Source: Lingula anatina
Lineage: Eukaryota > Brachiopoda > Lingulata > Lingulida > Lingulidae
DNA length: 54,253 bases
Assembly: GCF_001039355.2 (NCBI RefSeq)
Contig: NW_019773681.1
Location: 378,949 to 433,201 of the forward strand
Reading direction: 5' to 3'
The notes beneath the pieces were generated by a model, which saw only the letters and a list, made by a program, of their open reading frames with translations, did not search any database and was not told the DNA's origin. Positions 15,701 through 25,473 of the stretch are shown here, piece by piece (position 1 is the stretch's first letter; every line of letters begins with the position of its first letter). The position numbers and the translations under genes are program-made.

Positions 15701-18700
15701 ATAGGATATCTATTCAGTGTGTATTAGCAGATTAGATTGCAAGCTTTGTAGTGGGTCGCCATGTTTGACCCTGGGGCTGGTTAGTTTCCTGTTTTGAATG
15801 GGGCTATAAATACTGCAAGATGTCTGGAGTTTATATGAAAATAATACATGATGAAGTTGTTGTTGTGGCATTTCATTTATATTTTTAGTGAAGATTCTGC
15901 TATGCATTTGTAGTTTGTAATTTGCAGACATAAGGACTACCTATTCAAGAAGTATGAAGGACAAAAATCCATTTTTCTTGGCATTTTTAGACCAATCACA
16001 AGAATAAGAAATGGAAAGAAAAACAAAGGTCTATTTTTCTTAGCATTTATCCTACAAGTCCCCACCAAAAACCAAAATCAACAATCTTTTCTAGACATAG
16101 AACAGGAAAAAAGGACCAAAATTTTTCCCCAACATTTAAGCCCATGACCACCCTTCAGAAAACCAGCCTCAAAAATCATTTCAGGAGAAGAAATAGGAAG
16201 AAAGGCAAGTCAATTTTTTTCTCAACATTTTCAGCCGACAAGTCCCCACCGCAAATCTGAAGTATCAAATATGGAGAAGCTGCCCTTCAGTGCCAAGAAA
16301 AAATATTTTGAGGAGGAAATTGAGCATCAGGGACAGACTCAACCGGCAGAAGGTTAGTAGCACAGGGAGTTGGGATATATCTAGTGTGAGACTAATTGAC
16401 TTGGGTTGAAGAAGTCAACTTTTTGTGTCAAAGTGAATTAAGATGATATTTGACGAAGGTCTCTAACAGAAAAAGTATCACAGTTGTATCCAAGTTGTGT
16501 TTTAGGAAGCATTTCTTTAAAAAATTTAAAAATTTAACACACTGGTTTGATTTGAACAATAGTGGATTTAAACTAGCAGTTAAGAAGATGTTTGAGGAAT
16601 AGGAAAATCTCAAGCCATCCACAAAAAATTGTAAGCCACTTGGGTAAAATTAGTTAAAAACAAGTTCCATTTTATATGTTTTAGAAAAGAAATTCAGTTT
16701 CTTGACTCCTGATGAGATACAGAAAATTAAGCTGGAAGAAGGTAAGAGGTTCATCAAAATAAATTCCAAACATCAAATTAAAGGGATAATAACTCTTCGT
16801 ATGAGAGCTATATTTCACAATAAAAACATTGTGAATAACTCATAGAAATATTATATATTCTGTTTTACCACAAAAATGGCAGTTAAAGCTATTATTCTGA
16901 TATCTGAGCTTGTCTTTAGACCACGTGACCTCCATTGATGGCTATACTCTGCTAAAATCTCTTAAGAGATTTTAACAAAAAACCAAACTTTTTAGAAAAA
17001 AACCAGGGACTAACTTTGAATGTAAAAATGGATTCATTAACCATTGGTAAGTATGGGAAAATTGTTGTTTACTCCAGGAAAACTCATTTTTTGGCGAAAC
17101 GAAGAGTTATTATCACTTTAAGTTGTTTATAAATTTCATTCATCTATTTATTTTTAAAAAAACATGGAATTTAACTTAGAATATTTATGAATCCAACTCT
17201 TGGCTTGTAAATGATTTGCATAATTTTCTCCAAATTCACTTCAAATGATTACTTTACTAAATCATAACTCAAAAGCGTCTGCTCATCTAATGTCAATTAT
17301 CTTCAGTTATTAGATACAAGATAATGCTGTGTCTCAAAAAGATCATGTATCTTGAAATTTCATTTAACATCTATAGTAACTCATAAGATGAAAATAATTT
17401 AATTATGAACCGTATCATATTCAAATTTATACAGTCAACCCTCAAATGAAAAAAGACATTGAAATATGAGAGTGACAGTAAATCAGTTATATCTGTTGTT
17501 TACGGAATCTATTATTATAACTCTTATTGCATATCACAGTTAAAAGAAAAAATCCTCTACTGGATATTCAAATTTAGTTTTCCTTCCTCCATCAGAGAAG
17601 AAGATGCTGTCCATGTCCCAAGAGGAGCTGATCTCTTACATGAAGGACCAAGGGCAGACCACTCCAGAGCAGAAAGACATGAACCAGGTGCTTTCTAGGT
17701 AGGTGGTTCAGGGCTTGAGACCCTTTTCACATCCAAGCTTCATTTTGCGAGATTGACAACTTATTTATCTGGCTGTTATGTAAGATAGTCACCTAGACAG
17801 CACTTGACAATTAACAACAAGACTAAAAAACATTTTCATGTTTAGCATTTCTGTTTTCTGTACTGCTCCAGATAAACAACTTAATATTACATGATAAAGT
17901 CACCTAAATGGATTTCCCCCCCCCCCCTCCACCGTACTCAACACAGCCATTTAACCAGTTTAACTTTGTGAAAGGGAGTAAAAACCTTCGTAGCAGAATG
18001 ACATGTTCAAACCAGTCAAATTGTTGCTGATCAGAAAACTGTAGCGCTCAAGAAATAACCATATCTGTTTCAAGCTGACTTGATCCATCGTGAATTCAAA
18101 GTGTCATGCATCCTTACCATAATTACCCATTTTATTAGAAATGTTGATTTGATGAAAGTGTTTATATGAGTGATAAACACTTTGGAAACATTGCTAATTC
18201 TTGATTCTCTTTTCCTTTGATTTAGCTTCAAATTCAGGTACTTACATTTCTGCATGTAGTGGGAAGTTTTCATAATATGTGAACGAACAATTTTTGTAAG
18301 GTGTAGAAATAAGTTTTCATTTTGGTATCATTGGTTGTTGTGTGTTCTTGTAAACATGTATATGAAATCATTGTATGGAGTGGGAATGCAAGTTTACTTT
18401 CAGTTTGGACTTGCATGCATATATTACTTGGTTCCTGATCTTCACACAAAGTTGCCTGTTTATTGACTATTCATGACTGAAAGTTCTGATTTAGCTGATG
18501 AAAATTCTGAAATTCGAAAAAATTTGACTTTAAGATTAAATTATGATGACATGAGATTTTAAAAATTATAGACAGAATTACAATGTTTTGCTCTCATGTT
18601 GAGGAAATGTTTGTGCTCATACTATTTGTACATTAGCGTTCAGTATTGTGTGAATTTATTTTGAAGTTCATTCTTTGTTTCATAACTTTTATGTTTATTT

Positions 18701-21700
18701 TAGTAATATTGCATGGTGTCTGGATGTTTCTAACAGTGTTGTAAGAATAATCATTGAATAAACTGCTTGGAATTCAAAATGTCATATTGAGCTTGGTCAA
18801 AATGCCAAGCAAAATCCATCAAAAAGTCTTGACTTAAAGTAAAAACCAGCCTCATTTGATACTGATCAGAACTATATTTTTAATTATTACAGTAACATTT
18901 TAGTAATGTGACATTTTTATTTGACATAATAAATGCTATACTGCATGAACAGTGAAATTTTATCACAACATATACAAAAAGGTATGCATCTGAGCTTCAT
19001 GAATATTTTCAATATCATAACTGCTCACAGATCCAGGGAAACTGTTTTCTCAACTCTTCCATTTCAGCTCCCCAACAGAAGGTTGTGTTCGCACTGCCAA
19101 GGCAGAGAAGCGCCTTCAGGAAAAGCTGAAGAGAGATGGTGTCGAGAGCCCATCAGACCGAGCGCTCTCTCCAGCAGAACTCAGGTTACAGGAGGCCGAG
19201 AAGAGGGCAGCATGGCGGAAGGCTAGGTGAGATCAATCAGATTGATTGGTTGGTTTGTCGGTCGGTCAATCATAGATCGATTGGTCAATCGATTTAAACT
19301 GACTGACTGATTTGTTGGTTGTTTTTATTGATTGATTTGATTGGTGGTTGGTTGGTTACCCTTTATTGCCCTCCTCCGTCCATCTTCTCTGTTATCTGGG
19401 AATAGAATCACCTCATACATTCTAACCTTTAAATGACTGAGCATTTTTAAGTTGCATCATGTAAGTATTGGTATTTAAAATGAATTGGGAGTACATTATT
19501 TGTTTACTGGTTGATTGTTTGGTTGCTTGATATATTGACTGAATGGTTATTGATTGATTGGTTGGTTGAGTTATTGATTGATTGATTGATTTATGACGGA
19601 GTGATTCATTGATTGGGTAATAGAGTAGCTGATGGAATGGTAGGTTAGGTGATGTATCAGTTGACTTGTATGTTGATTAACTGTTTATCCTATCCAGGAT
19701 GAAGTCTTTGGAAGAAGACGCAATGAGAGCACAAGCTGTGATAGGAAAGATGAAGGAGATGTCCGAGCAAGACGCCAAGGCCGAGGCCTCCAAACTTGTG
19801 GCTGTAGATATCAACGTGGAAGGTAAGACTGGGTTCCCATAAACCTATTATACTAGCAGGATCAATCTAACTCTGAGGGGATTCTCACTAAATTGCATAC
19901 AGTTTAAGGGGATTTAAGTGTCTGTCATGCCCACTGAAGCTGATAAGGGGTAATTTACTTTCGTGCATGCTAAAACTAAATGCAATTTAGAGAAAAAATC
20001 CTCAGAGATAGATAGATCCTGCTAGTACGATAGAGTATGGGAATGGTCCCTGGGTCATCTCAATCCTCAGTCTATGGTGTTAATACTGCTCCCCATGCCT
20101 GATGACAGTAATATTGAAGCTGGGCCATAAGATAAAATTGTATAGTTTTTGTTAACTATTTCTGCTTTAGGCCTGTACATTTGGTATTTCCTGAATGGTC
20201 AATATGCAGGAAAAAAAATTAGAAAACACCATCTATCCTTTCTGTTATCTGGGAATAGAATTAAATTATTCATTCTGACCTTAAAGTAACTGCATGTTAA
20301 GTTGCATCATAATAACACAATTTGTACCAAAATTTAACCTTGAAATTGCCTTATTTTTGTGTCATTTATTTTCTAGAAAATGGCGAGGCCAATGGACACA
20401 ATGAGGTAATGTGATTGTGTTAGAGAAGACAACTTGATTGTGTTATTGTCACATCTACCACAATGCTGCATCACCACCGTGATGTTACTCAAGATGTACT
20501 ATCAGGGTCCCCCAACTGTCCACATATTATACCAATAACTTCATCATTTTATAGGAATGTAGTATGGGTCATTCCATGATAAAAAGTACAGATTGAATCA
20601 CAACATTAACACATTCTGCTAATTTTTGTAGCCCAAGTGCTCACTTTTTTTGTGGAATGACCCAAGGAAGTTCTTTTGTCCCTAGCTTGAGAAATAAACT
20701 GATACTTTTCAGGTCATATTTCATATGGCAAAATCTGACTGTAAATATGTGACATGTTAGCCGGTAAAGTATCAATAAGTTTGTTTCTCAAATTGTTGGC
20801 AAAAGAAGTTCGACATTTCTATTGAAATTGCATAACTAATGAAACTTTTCAACAATTCCCTTTTTTTTTTCAAATCAGTTCCTCAGTCCCCTTTCCCTCT
20901 CTGTTGTAATTCTTTCAATGATGATGCAATACAAACTTTGTGTCACAAGCCATTCCAAGGACTTCATTGTTGACTCACCTGACAGTTGCACCATACCATC
21001 TCACTTTGGGGCATGTTTCACAACTTGACTTTAGACCAAAAGTCCAGTCTAAAACTTTTAGAGCACGTTCAGAACAGCAGGCTAACAGATCCAGTGATCA
21101 GATATGATGACCCACTTAAAACTTGCCACTTAATTCCTGATTAGACTCTGAATAGATTCTTCGCAGTGATTATGCAATGAGCATTCAAGTGTGTCGGCCA
21201 TATTTGATCCATGGATCTGTTAGTCTGATGTTCTGAATGCGCTCCTAGACCAAAATTTTGATCTACTTCAAAACATTAGGTTAAAACCCAATTTGCTCAA
21301 TGAAGAAGAGTAACCATTGTCTAAAATAGTATCTGTTTCTTCTTTGTTATACAATATTTAGTATCATGCAGGGCTTTTCCCAGGATTGGGGGTACAGGCC
21401 GTCCAAAATTATCACCTGTAATTTCCTACAAAACTTCAGGGACTCCAAGAATGCCTAAAGCCATCATGTTTCCAAAAATTCCATAAGCCATCCAGCCGTC
21501 TTTGAAAGGCTTTCCAGTGATGCTGGCAGCCATCCAAATGACAGCTGGAGGGTTTACTGGGAAAACCCTCGATATCATGTGACAACTGCTATTTTATCTT
21601 GCAGTCAAAACGGGGGGGGAAATTTGGTCAATTTTCAGCCTTGAGTTCTTTCATGAAACAGAACATATCATTTGAACACACTTGTTGCAAATGTGCATGT

Positions 21701-23002
21701 GGAATTTATTTAGTTTCACACCAAAGTAACCCCACTGAATCCTTGCTTTTGTCATGGCATTTTGTCAACTGTGTCCACTCAACACTATGAAGTTTTTTTT
21801 TTCTTTTTTTTAGATGATAAACATGAAACATTTCAGTTTTCACCACATTTTGACTGCATGAATGATATATTTCACCTGTTAACAAGATGTATTAATCCAA
21901 AGTAGTGGTGGAGGTTTTTCTTTGTTAGACATATTTTCTGAATGTTCCGGTGAAAGTTGGTAATGGTTTATTGGTTCTCTTTAACATATATATCCTTCTT
22001 TCTTCATTAGCATGCTAGTCACGTAGCTTCTAATATGGGTACTAACACCAGTGTATCCAACGAAAGTCTACCCACTTCAGCCAATCAAAAAACACTTGTC
22101 ATTGTCCAGCATGAGGCAGACAAGAAAGTGAAAGAAACCTCCCGTGTGATTGGTGAAAATGTCAGGAGGAAAACTGAGGAGTATTTTGATGAAGAAACTG
22201 GCAAAGTGCAGTTTCGAACCGTTGAATATGTCGAGAAAACTATCGAGCATGAGGTATGACCTTCATAGTGTGGCTTGGTTTGACCTTCACCTTGACCTTT
22301 TCATTTGTGCCATTTGGTTATCATTCTTATCAAGGTTTTTTAATAATTATTATTTTGGGATTATTTTTTCCTCCTGATTTCTGCTTGGCATGATGTAAAA
22401 GCTTGTGTAGGTCCTATTTAATTTACTTGGTGGTGGTTTTATTTCATGGACAGCATAGGCAATGCCTTTCTAAGCTTCAGTTTAATATAGTTACATAATA
22501 TCCATTAAATATGATGCAATGAGTTTCTGTTGTTACTAAAAGAGAGACAAGAAGCAGATTTCTCAATTCTGGATGTACTACATGTTTTGGTGAAAGCACA
22601 AAATTTAATATGCAAACAAGAGCAGCAAGTACATAAACTTGAATGAAGAGAGAAATAACACACTTGTACCTCAGATTGCTAATAGTTTCATTGATAAATC
22701 CTGGTGCAGACATTTTTTCACACACACGCACACGCGCACGCGCAAACATGAAGTTTTGCTGATCAGAAATTTAAAGATAAATAATGGAAAAAGAAAAAAA
22801 AAGTACCAGTACATGAAGTTTACTTTTTTAACTGAAAAATGTCTGAATGCCAGCAAAAGAATATCTCTCTGCACATCATAAATAGCAGCAATAGTAAATC
22901 ATGTACTACTTTTCTACTGTAACATTAGTATTTCATTCTTCTTTGTTTCAGGTTGAGACTAGAACGCAGCAAATCTGTCAACTAGAACTGCAGGACAAAT
23001 AG
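3..23002 (+). CDS. SCRIB: Scribble-like polarity scaffold, C-terminal part (12 exons, 5' incomplete)
   Basis: Join 3..515, 1483..1755, 3336..3557, 9998..10282, 16235..16352, 16685..16741, 17596..17698, 19068..19226, 19698..19822, 20377..20405, 22011..22253, 22952..23002: 2178 nt, 725 residues plus TAG, every junction GT-AG and in phase. Identification rests on residues about 540-590, where 'RALSPAELRLQEAEKRAAW' followed by 'RKARMKSLEEDAMRAQ' closely resembles the tail of vertebrate SCRIB (remembered, not searched). Scribble is a LAP-family membrane-associated scaffold (LRRs plus PDZ domains) acting with Dlg and Lgl in apicobasal and planar polarity; those domains are not in this window and should lie upstream. 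The first ~430 residues are Pro/Ser/Thr-rich and low complexity; the remainder is charged and helical. No start codon is visible. Further alternative exons could hide in the two 6-kb introns. Confidence 0.85.
516..1482 (+). other. Intron (SCRIB)
   Basis: AT-rich, with homopolymer runs and short TCTG repeats near 880. No gene or mobile element recognised. Confidence 0.6.
1483..1755 (+). CDS. SCRIB: SCRIB exon 2 of window: Pro-rich
   Basis: Acceptor TTTGCTTTACAG, donor CAAAG|GTAGAA; 91 codons, phase 0 at both ends, residues 172-262. It starts 'SRIPSLSSF' and ends 'PRPFQPPPTAPK'. The Pro-rich stretches could offer SH3/WW-type binding sites (inference). The start resembles that of the next exon ('SKIPTFASK'), hinting that the linker exons arose by duplication. 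Confidence 0.75.
2569..2737. mobile_element. MITE, CAGGGRCGGAT family, copy 1
   Basis: 169 bp with inverted ends CAGGGGCGGATTTAGG / GGATCCGCCCCTG and an internal TCTTCCGGAAGAT palindrome. It is flanked by an exact 15-bp direct repeat (2554-2568 and 2738-2752, GTTATAACTGAAATA), whereas the other members of the family have 5-bp duplications. Non-coding; lies in a SCRIB intron. Confidence 0.85.
3336..3557 (+). CDS. SCRIB: SCRIB exon 3 of window: Ser/Thr-rich
   Basis: Acceptor ATATTTTCAG, donor GCTGTG|GTGAGT; 74 codons, phase 0 at both ends, residues 263-336. Ser/Thr-rich, with no recognised domain. Followed by a 6.4-kb intron. Confidence 0.75.
6707..6973. mobile_element. TTAA-type MITE, AGGGATAA family, copy 1
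   Basis: Inverted ends AGGGATAACAACTCTTC / GAAGAGTTGTTATCCCT, non-coding interior. The right end is followed by TTTAA, but a left TTAA is not preserved. Related copies at 16782 and 27854. Confidence 0.75.
7323..7488. mobile_element. MITE, CAGGGRCGGAT family, copy 2
   Basis: 166 bp, ends CAGGGACGGATCC / ACACCCCTG, 5-bp target duplication AAACC (7318-7322, 7489-7493). Interior shares the 'gacagtcttccaaattatc' block with the copy at 13557. Confidence 0.85.
7573..7737. mobile_element. MITE, CAGGGRCGGAT family, copy 3
   Basis: 165 bp, ends CAGAGGTGGGTTGAGG / GGATCCAACCCTG, 5-bp target duplication TAAAG (7568-7572, 7738-7742). More diverged than copies 2 and 4, and in the same orientation as copy 1. 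Confidence 0.8.
8072..8285. mobile_element. MITE, CCATAGATT family, copy 1
   Basis: About 214 bp, with inverted ends around TTTCCATAGATTAGATC and AATCTATGGGAATAGAGCC. Nearly identical to 25033-25246. GC-richer than its surroundings and non-coding. Confidence 0.8.
9998..10282 (+). CDS. SCRIB: SCRIB exon 4 of window: Pro motif and Ser-rich acidic segment
   Basis: Pyrimidine tract (TTCTCTCTCTCC) and acceptor CCTATAG at 9997; donor GAGGAG|GTAAAA. 95 codons, phase 0, residues 337-431. It contains 'PPKKIPPPVPEKKWKR', a class-II-like proline motif, then a Ser-rich acidic stretch and a basic 'TSKRRSLADAEE' end that looks like a phosphorylation target (inference). Confidence 0.8.
10790..10850. repeat. 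21-bp tandem repeat, about 3 copies
   Basis: ACTTGATGACATCACCACAC(A) repeated, the third copy diverging at its end. Intronic; no function visible. Confidence 0.85.
12721..12752. repeat. Poly(A) tract, 32 A
   Basis: Pure A run. No adjacent retroelement recognised, so it may be simple slippage. Confidence 0.9.
13557..13719. mobile_element. MITE, CAGGGRCGGAT family, copy 4
   Basis: 163 bp, ends CAGGGACGGATCC / AATCCGCCCCTG, 5-bp target duplication GAACA (13552-13556, 13720-13724). The best-preserved member of the family in the window. Confidence 0.88.
14744..15062. mobile_element. Long-TIR MITE, CAGGCCTACCC family, copy 1
   Basis: About 318 bp, nearly palindromic: inverted arms beginning CAGGCCTACCCAACTACCAG run for tens of bases. 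Flanks show AATGT on both sides, with one extra C on the left. The frames in it are by-products of the palindrome. Confidence 0.88.
15632..15804. mobile_element. MITE, GCCATTCA family, copy 1 (TA flanks)
   Basis: Inverted ends GGCGCCATTCACAATAG / CTGTTTTGAATGGGGC with subterminal GGGTCAAATATGGCG and its complement; TA on both sides. Related ends at 21060 and 32501. Confidence 0.7.
16235..16352 (+). CDS. SCRIB: SCRIB exon 5 of window
   Basis: Acceptor CATTTTCAG, donor CAGAAG|GTTAGT; 118 nt ending in phase 1, residues 432-471. It encodes 'EKLPFSAKKKYFEEEIEHQ', a charged segment like the 'FS-x-KK-x-FE' region preceding the Scribble C-terminal helices. Confidence 0.8.
16685..16741 (+). CDS. SCRIB: SCRIB exon 6 of window (57 nt)
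   Basis: Acceptor TATGTTTTAG, donor GAAGAAG|GTAAGA; 57 nt, phase 1 on both sides, so it can be skipped without a frameshift. Encodes 'KKFSFLTPDEIQKIKLEE', similar to the SFSFL-type motif near the vertebrate SCRIB tail (recall). Confidence 0.8.
16782..17117. mobile_element. TTAA-type MITE, AGGGATAA family, copy 2
   Basis: About 336 bp between exons 6 and 7. Ends AGGGATAATAACTCTTCG / CGAAGAGTTATTATCACT, flanked by TTAA on each side. Present in reverse orientation at 27854-28167. Confidence 0.82.
17596..17698 (+). CDS. SCRIB: SCRIB exon 7 of window
   Basis: Acceptor CTCCATCAG, donor TTTCTAG|GTAGGT; 103 nt. Encodes 'KKMLSMSQEELISYMKDQGQ' and then a polar stretch. A competing frame also stays open across the exon, but only this one keeps the phase of both neighbours. 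Confidence 0.8.
17699..19067 (+). other. Intron (SCRIB)
   Basis: AT-rich with a C-run near 17920. No exon, RNA gene or mobile element recognised. Confidence 0.55.
19068..19226 (+). CDS. SCRIB: SCRIB exon 8 of window: diagnostic tail motif, first half
   Basis: Acceptor TTCCATTTCAG, donor GGCTAG|GTGAGA; 159 nt. It encodes 'VRTAKAEKRLQEKLKRDG' and 'RALSPAELRLQEAEKRAAW', a charged helix with the ALSPAELR motif recognised from vertebrate Scribble. This is the strongest evidence for the gene's identity. Confidence 0.88.
   Translation, partial: LPNRRLCSHCQGREAPSGKAEERWCREPIRPSALSSRTQVTGGREEGSMAEG
19228..19640. repeat. Degenerate (TTGR/GATT) tetranucleotide tract
   Basis: Imperfect runs of GATTGATT, GGTTGGTT and CGGTCGGT at 19230-19370 and 19500-19625, filling most of the intron between exons 8 and 9. 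Confidence 0.85.
19698..19822 (+). CDS. SCRIB: SCRIB exon 9 of window: diagnostic tail motif, second half
   Basis: Acceptor CTATCCAG, donor GTGGAAG|GTAAGA; 125 nt. Encodes 'MKSLEEDAMRAQAVIGKMKE', matching the MKSLEQDALRAQ-type motif of vertebrate SCRIB, then an Ala/Lys helix. Confidence 0.88.
19831..20050. mobile_element. MITE with TACTAGCAGGATC arms
   Basis: Inverted arms: TTCCCATA..CTATTATACTAGCAGGATC on the left and GATCCTGCTAGTACGATAG..TATGGGAA on the right. Intronic and non-coding; exact ends uncertain. The overall layout resembles the CCATAGATT family. Confidence 0.65.
20377..20405 (+). CDS. SCRIB: SCRIB micro-exon (29 nt)
   Basis: Acceptor TTATTTTCTAG, donor CAATGAG|GTAATG. It adds only 'ENGEANGHNE' (first codon shared) and converts phase 1 to phase 0, which is exactly what the flanking exons require. 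Too short to recognise on its own; supported by phase and splice sites. Confidence 0.7.
21060..21246. mobile_element. MITE, GCATTCA family, copy 2 (TA flanks)
   Basis: Inverted ends GAGCACGTTCAGAACA / TGTTCTGAATGCGCTCC, subterminal CTAACAGATCCA and its complement, TA at the borders. Confidence 0.7.
21369..21571. mobile_element. hAT-like MITE
   Basis: 203 bp, ends CAGGGCTTTTCCCAG / TGGGAAAACCCTCG, flanked by 8-bp direct repeats GTATCATG (21361-21368) and ATATCATG (21572-21579), one mismatch. An 8-bp duplication with CAGGG ends is typical of hAT transposons. Confidence 0.85.
22011..22253 (+). CDS. SCRIB: SCRIB penultimate exon: charged C-terminal module
   Basis: Acceptor TCTTCATTAG, donor CATGAG|GTATGA; 81 codons, phase 0, residues 629-709. 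After a Ser/Thr lead it encodes 'QHEADKKVKETSRVIGE' and 'RRKTEEYFDEETGKVQFRTV', a charged module with regular hydrophobic spacing that looks folded. I do not recognise it from vertebrate SCRIB. Confidence 0.75.
22952..23002 (+). CDS. SCRIB: SCRIB terminal coding exon
   Basis: Acceptor CTTTGTTTCAG; 16 codons 'VETRTQQICQLELQDK' then TAG at 23000-23002. It continues the charged module of the previous exon. The C-terminus (LQDK) is not a typical class I PDZ ligand. Confidence 0.75.
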   Translation, partial: VETRTQQICQLELQDK

Positions 23003-25032
23003 ACTTTTATCTCAGAAGATCTGGTTGTGAAATGGTGGGGAAAAAACATGGACATGTATAGGGAAAAATGAAGATGGCAAAAATGATGAAGATCTGGTTG
23101 TGATTTTTTCCGTATTAGGTTAAAGATAAAAATGGTTACCATACATGGAAATAACCATGTACATATGCCCATAGATGATGATTGCAAAGGCCATATATGG
23201 CATACAGACTATGAAACAATGACCATGTATGGCAAACATAAGTTACATGCACAGGACAAAAATGACATGGTGGCATGAAATAAAAACTGCTAACTGATAT
23301 AGCCAGCCAAGAAACCTCAAGTTCATATTTCATTAAAATAATGATGTAAAGAAGATTCATTAAAAGACTTGCAGGTCTTCACAGATGAAAGATTCAAAGG
23401 TGTTTTCTGTGCTTCTGCAAAATGCCTTGTTAAATACATATTTTCTCGTCAGGTTGACCTATTTATATATATTATCCAAAGGTTATCGTTAATGGTATTT
23501 GTGAATTTCAAAAATCCACATGTACTAGTTCTTGGGTTTTAAAGGCAAGGGGCATTAAACTTCATGGCAGTTTATAGTTAGTATGTACAGTTAAAACATT
23601 AAATTTTATGAAGTATTTTTAACAAGGAGACATTTTGTACAGTGTACATAGTTTATGGTGGCAGGAAGGGACTTGTTTTATGAATAACCACATTTTTGCT
23701 CCCAATTTTAGTTTTTTTTGCCAAGTCAAGTAATATGTAGGCTTAGCAAAGGTATCTTTAGATAGGGAAAAAAAGTCCATTCTTCATTGTGTAGTTTTGG
23801 ACGAGCGCTGAGAACAGCAGTTAAATCCATTCCTAATTTTATGATTGCTCATTATACTTATTGAGAGTGTTGATGTGTTTTAGTCCTTGTTTTATGTGCT
23901 CCTTTTCCTTTACCACTCCAAACTACTGGAATTGTGTGTATATTTATTGCAATTTTTTGTATTATCTCCTATATACGGAGCAGCACTTATCATTCATTTC
24001 AATGTGTGAATTGTTTTCAGTTTGGTTATACCTGCTCTACTGACTGTTCAGAAGCTTTTAAAGATCAGTTTAATTTGATTGAAATAGGAATTCTTTGTCA
24101 CAACTTTCAACCTGTGGAGAAAGAAATGAGCAGATACAATATTTATTTTACATTTTAGTAAAACTTCTTTCGAGAAGGGTTTTAGCTTGTTATTCAGGGC
24201 ACATGTGCAGTACATTTTATCCAAAAGGTGATTTTGGAAATTATTCTTATTCATAAAACCTAAAGCATTGTTCAACGAGTACTTTCACTATTATTCTCCA
24301 GTGGGGAAAAGGCTGTTGCTGCAGTATAGATATTATGTGCATTTTTGTTGAGTCACAAGCATTTATTTTGATATACAATAATGAATGACAATTTTTATGT
24401 GAAGTTTTGCATGGAAGTGACCTTGAAATGACCTTGCCATAATTTTTGGGTTTTCTTTCTTTTTTTCTTTTATTTTGCTCTGTTGAAATAGTGTTCATAA
24501 GATGCATTGTGCAGCCTTTTCTTTTATGTATTTAATTATCATCATTTATTTATACATTTATTTCAACCACTATTACCATTTTACCTGTATTAGAAAATAG
24601 TTGGAAAGAGAATGGCAATTACTTCTTTCATGAAATGCTTATTGATTGTTTTTATAAGCTTTACCCATGTGGATTAAGAACAGCTTGCCACTTTTTGTGC
24701 TGTTTTAGTGTTTTAACTTAATCAAACCAGTATTTATGTGAAGCTAATGTTGAACACGTTTTCTATTTTTAACTTAAATTTGTAAATTATAACACATATA
24801 ACAAAAATATATGAATATGAAATGTCACACGCTAGAGTAGTTTGATTCTGGTTGTCAGTATGGGACAAATGTTTAAAAAATCTGCAGAACATGGCAGTTG
24901 AAGTCATTGTGCCATTAGTTGACAGCAAAAACACCAAGTAAATGTGATGAAAGCAGAAGCGGGGTTTCTTCTCTGTTGCATTCAGACAGAGCACCAGTTT
25001 CTCTACTATGGGGTCATATCATGAAAATGCAA

Positions 25033-25246
25033 GGCCCATTTCCATAGATTAGATCGACCTACTTTAGATCGACCTAACTCCCTGGGGGTTCACGCTAAAT
25101 AGCCGTCAGCCGGGCGGACACGAAAGTTAATTACCCCCTTACAGCTTGTAGTAGGCGGGACGGACATTTAAGTCGGATTATCTGAAAGTAATCTAGTGAG
25201 ACTCCCCGCGGGGATAGATCGATCTAAAATCTATGGGAATAGAGCC
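25033..25246. mobile_element. MITE, CCATAGATT family, copy 2
   Basis: 214 bp, nearly identical to 8072-8285, with ends GGCCCATTTCCATAGATT / AATCTATGGGAATAGAGCC. It abuts the next element with no spacer. Confidence 0.82.
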
Positions 25247-25249
25247 TTA

Positions 25250-25473
25250 GACTCCGTTCACATGAAAAATCTATTTTCTAAAAATCTATTTTCTATTCGA
25301 GGTATCTTGTGATCACTCCGAGCGCAGCCGAGAATTAATTACAGCTTTGGAAGTAACTGGCTTGCGCTGCCAGTAATTACGCCGCGGGGTATTCAGGGCA
25401 CAGACCGTGATCACAAGATACCGTGAATAGAAAATAGATTTTTAGGAAATAGAAAATAAAAGTGAACGGGGCC
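25250..25473. mobile_element. Harbinger-like MITE
   Basis: 224 bp with long inverted arms sharing AAAATCTATTTTCTATTC and GGTATCTTGTGATCAC, ends GACTCCGTTCAC / GTGAACGGGGCC, 3-bp target duplication TTA (25247-25249, 25474-25476). A TTA duplication suggests PIF/Harbinger mobilisation (inference). Confidence 0.8.

Larger units (their letters stand above)
10283..16234 (+). other. Large SCRIB intron with repeats
   Basis: 6 kb with no convincing exon. Holds a 21-bp tandem repeat, a 32-A tract, several MITEs (13557, 14744, 15632) and degenerate copies of the next exon's acceptor region (15960-16150). Confidence 0.6.
20406..22010 (+). other. Intron (SCRIB) with two MITEs
   Basis: 1.6 kb containing the elements at 21060 and 21369; no exon recognised between them. 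Confidence 0.6.
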
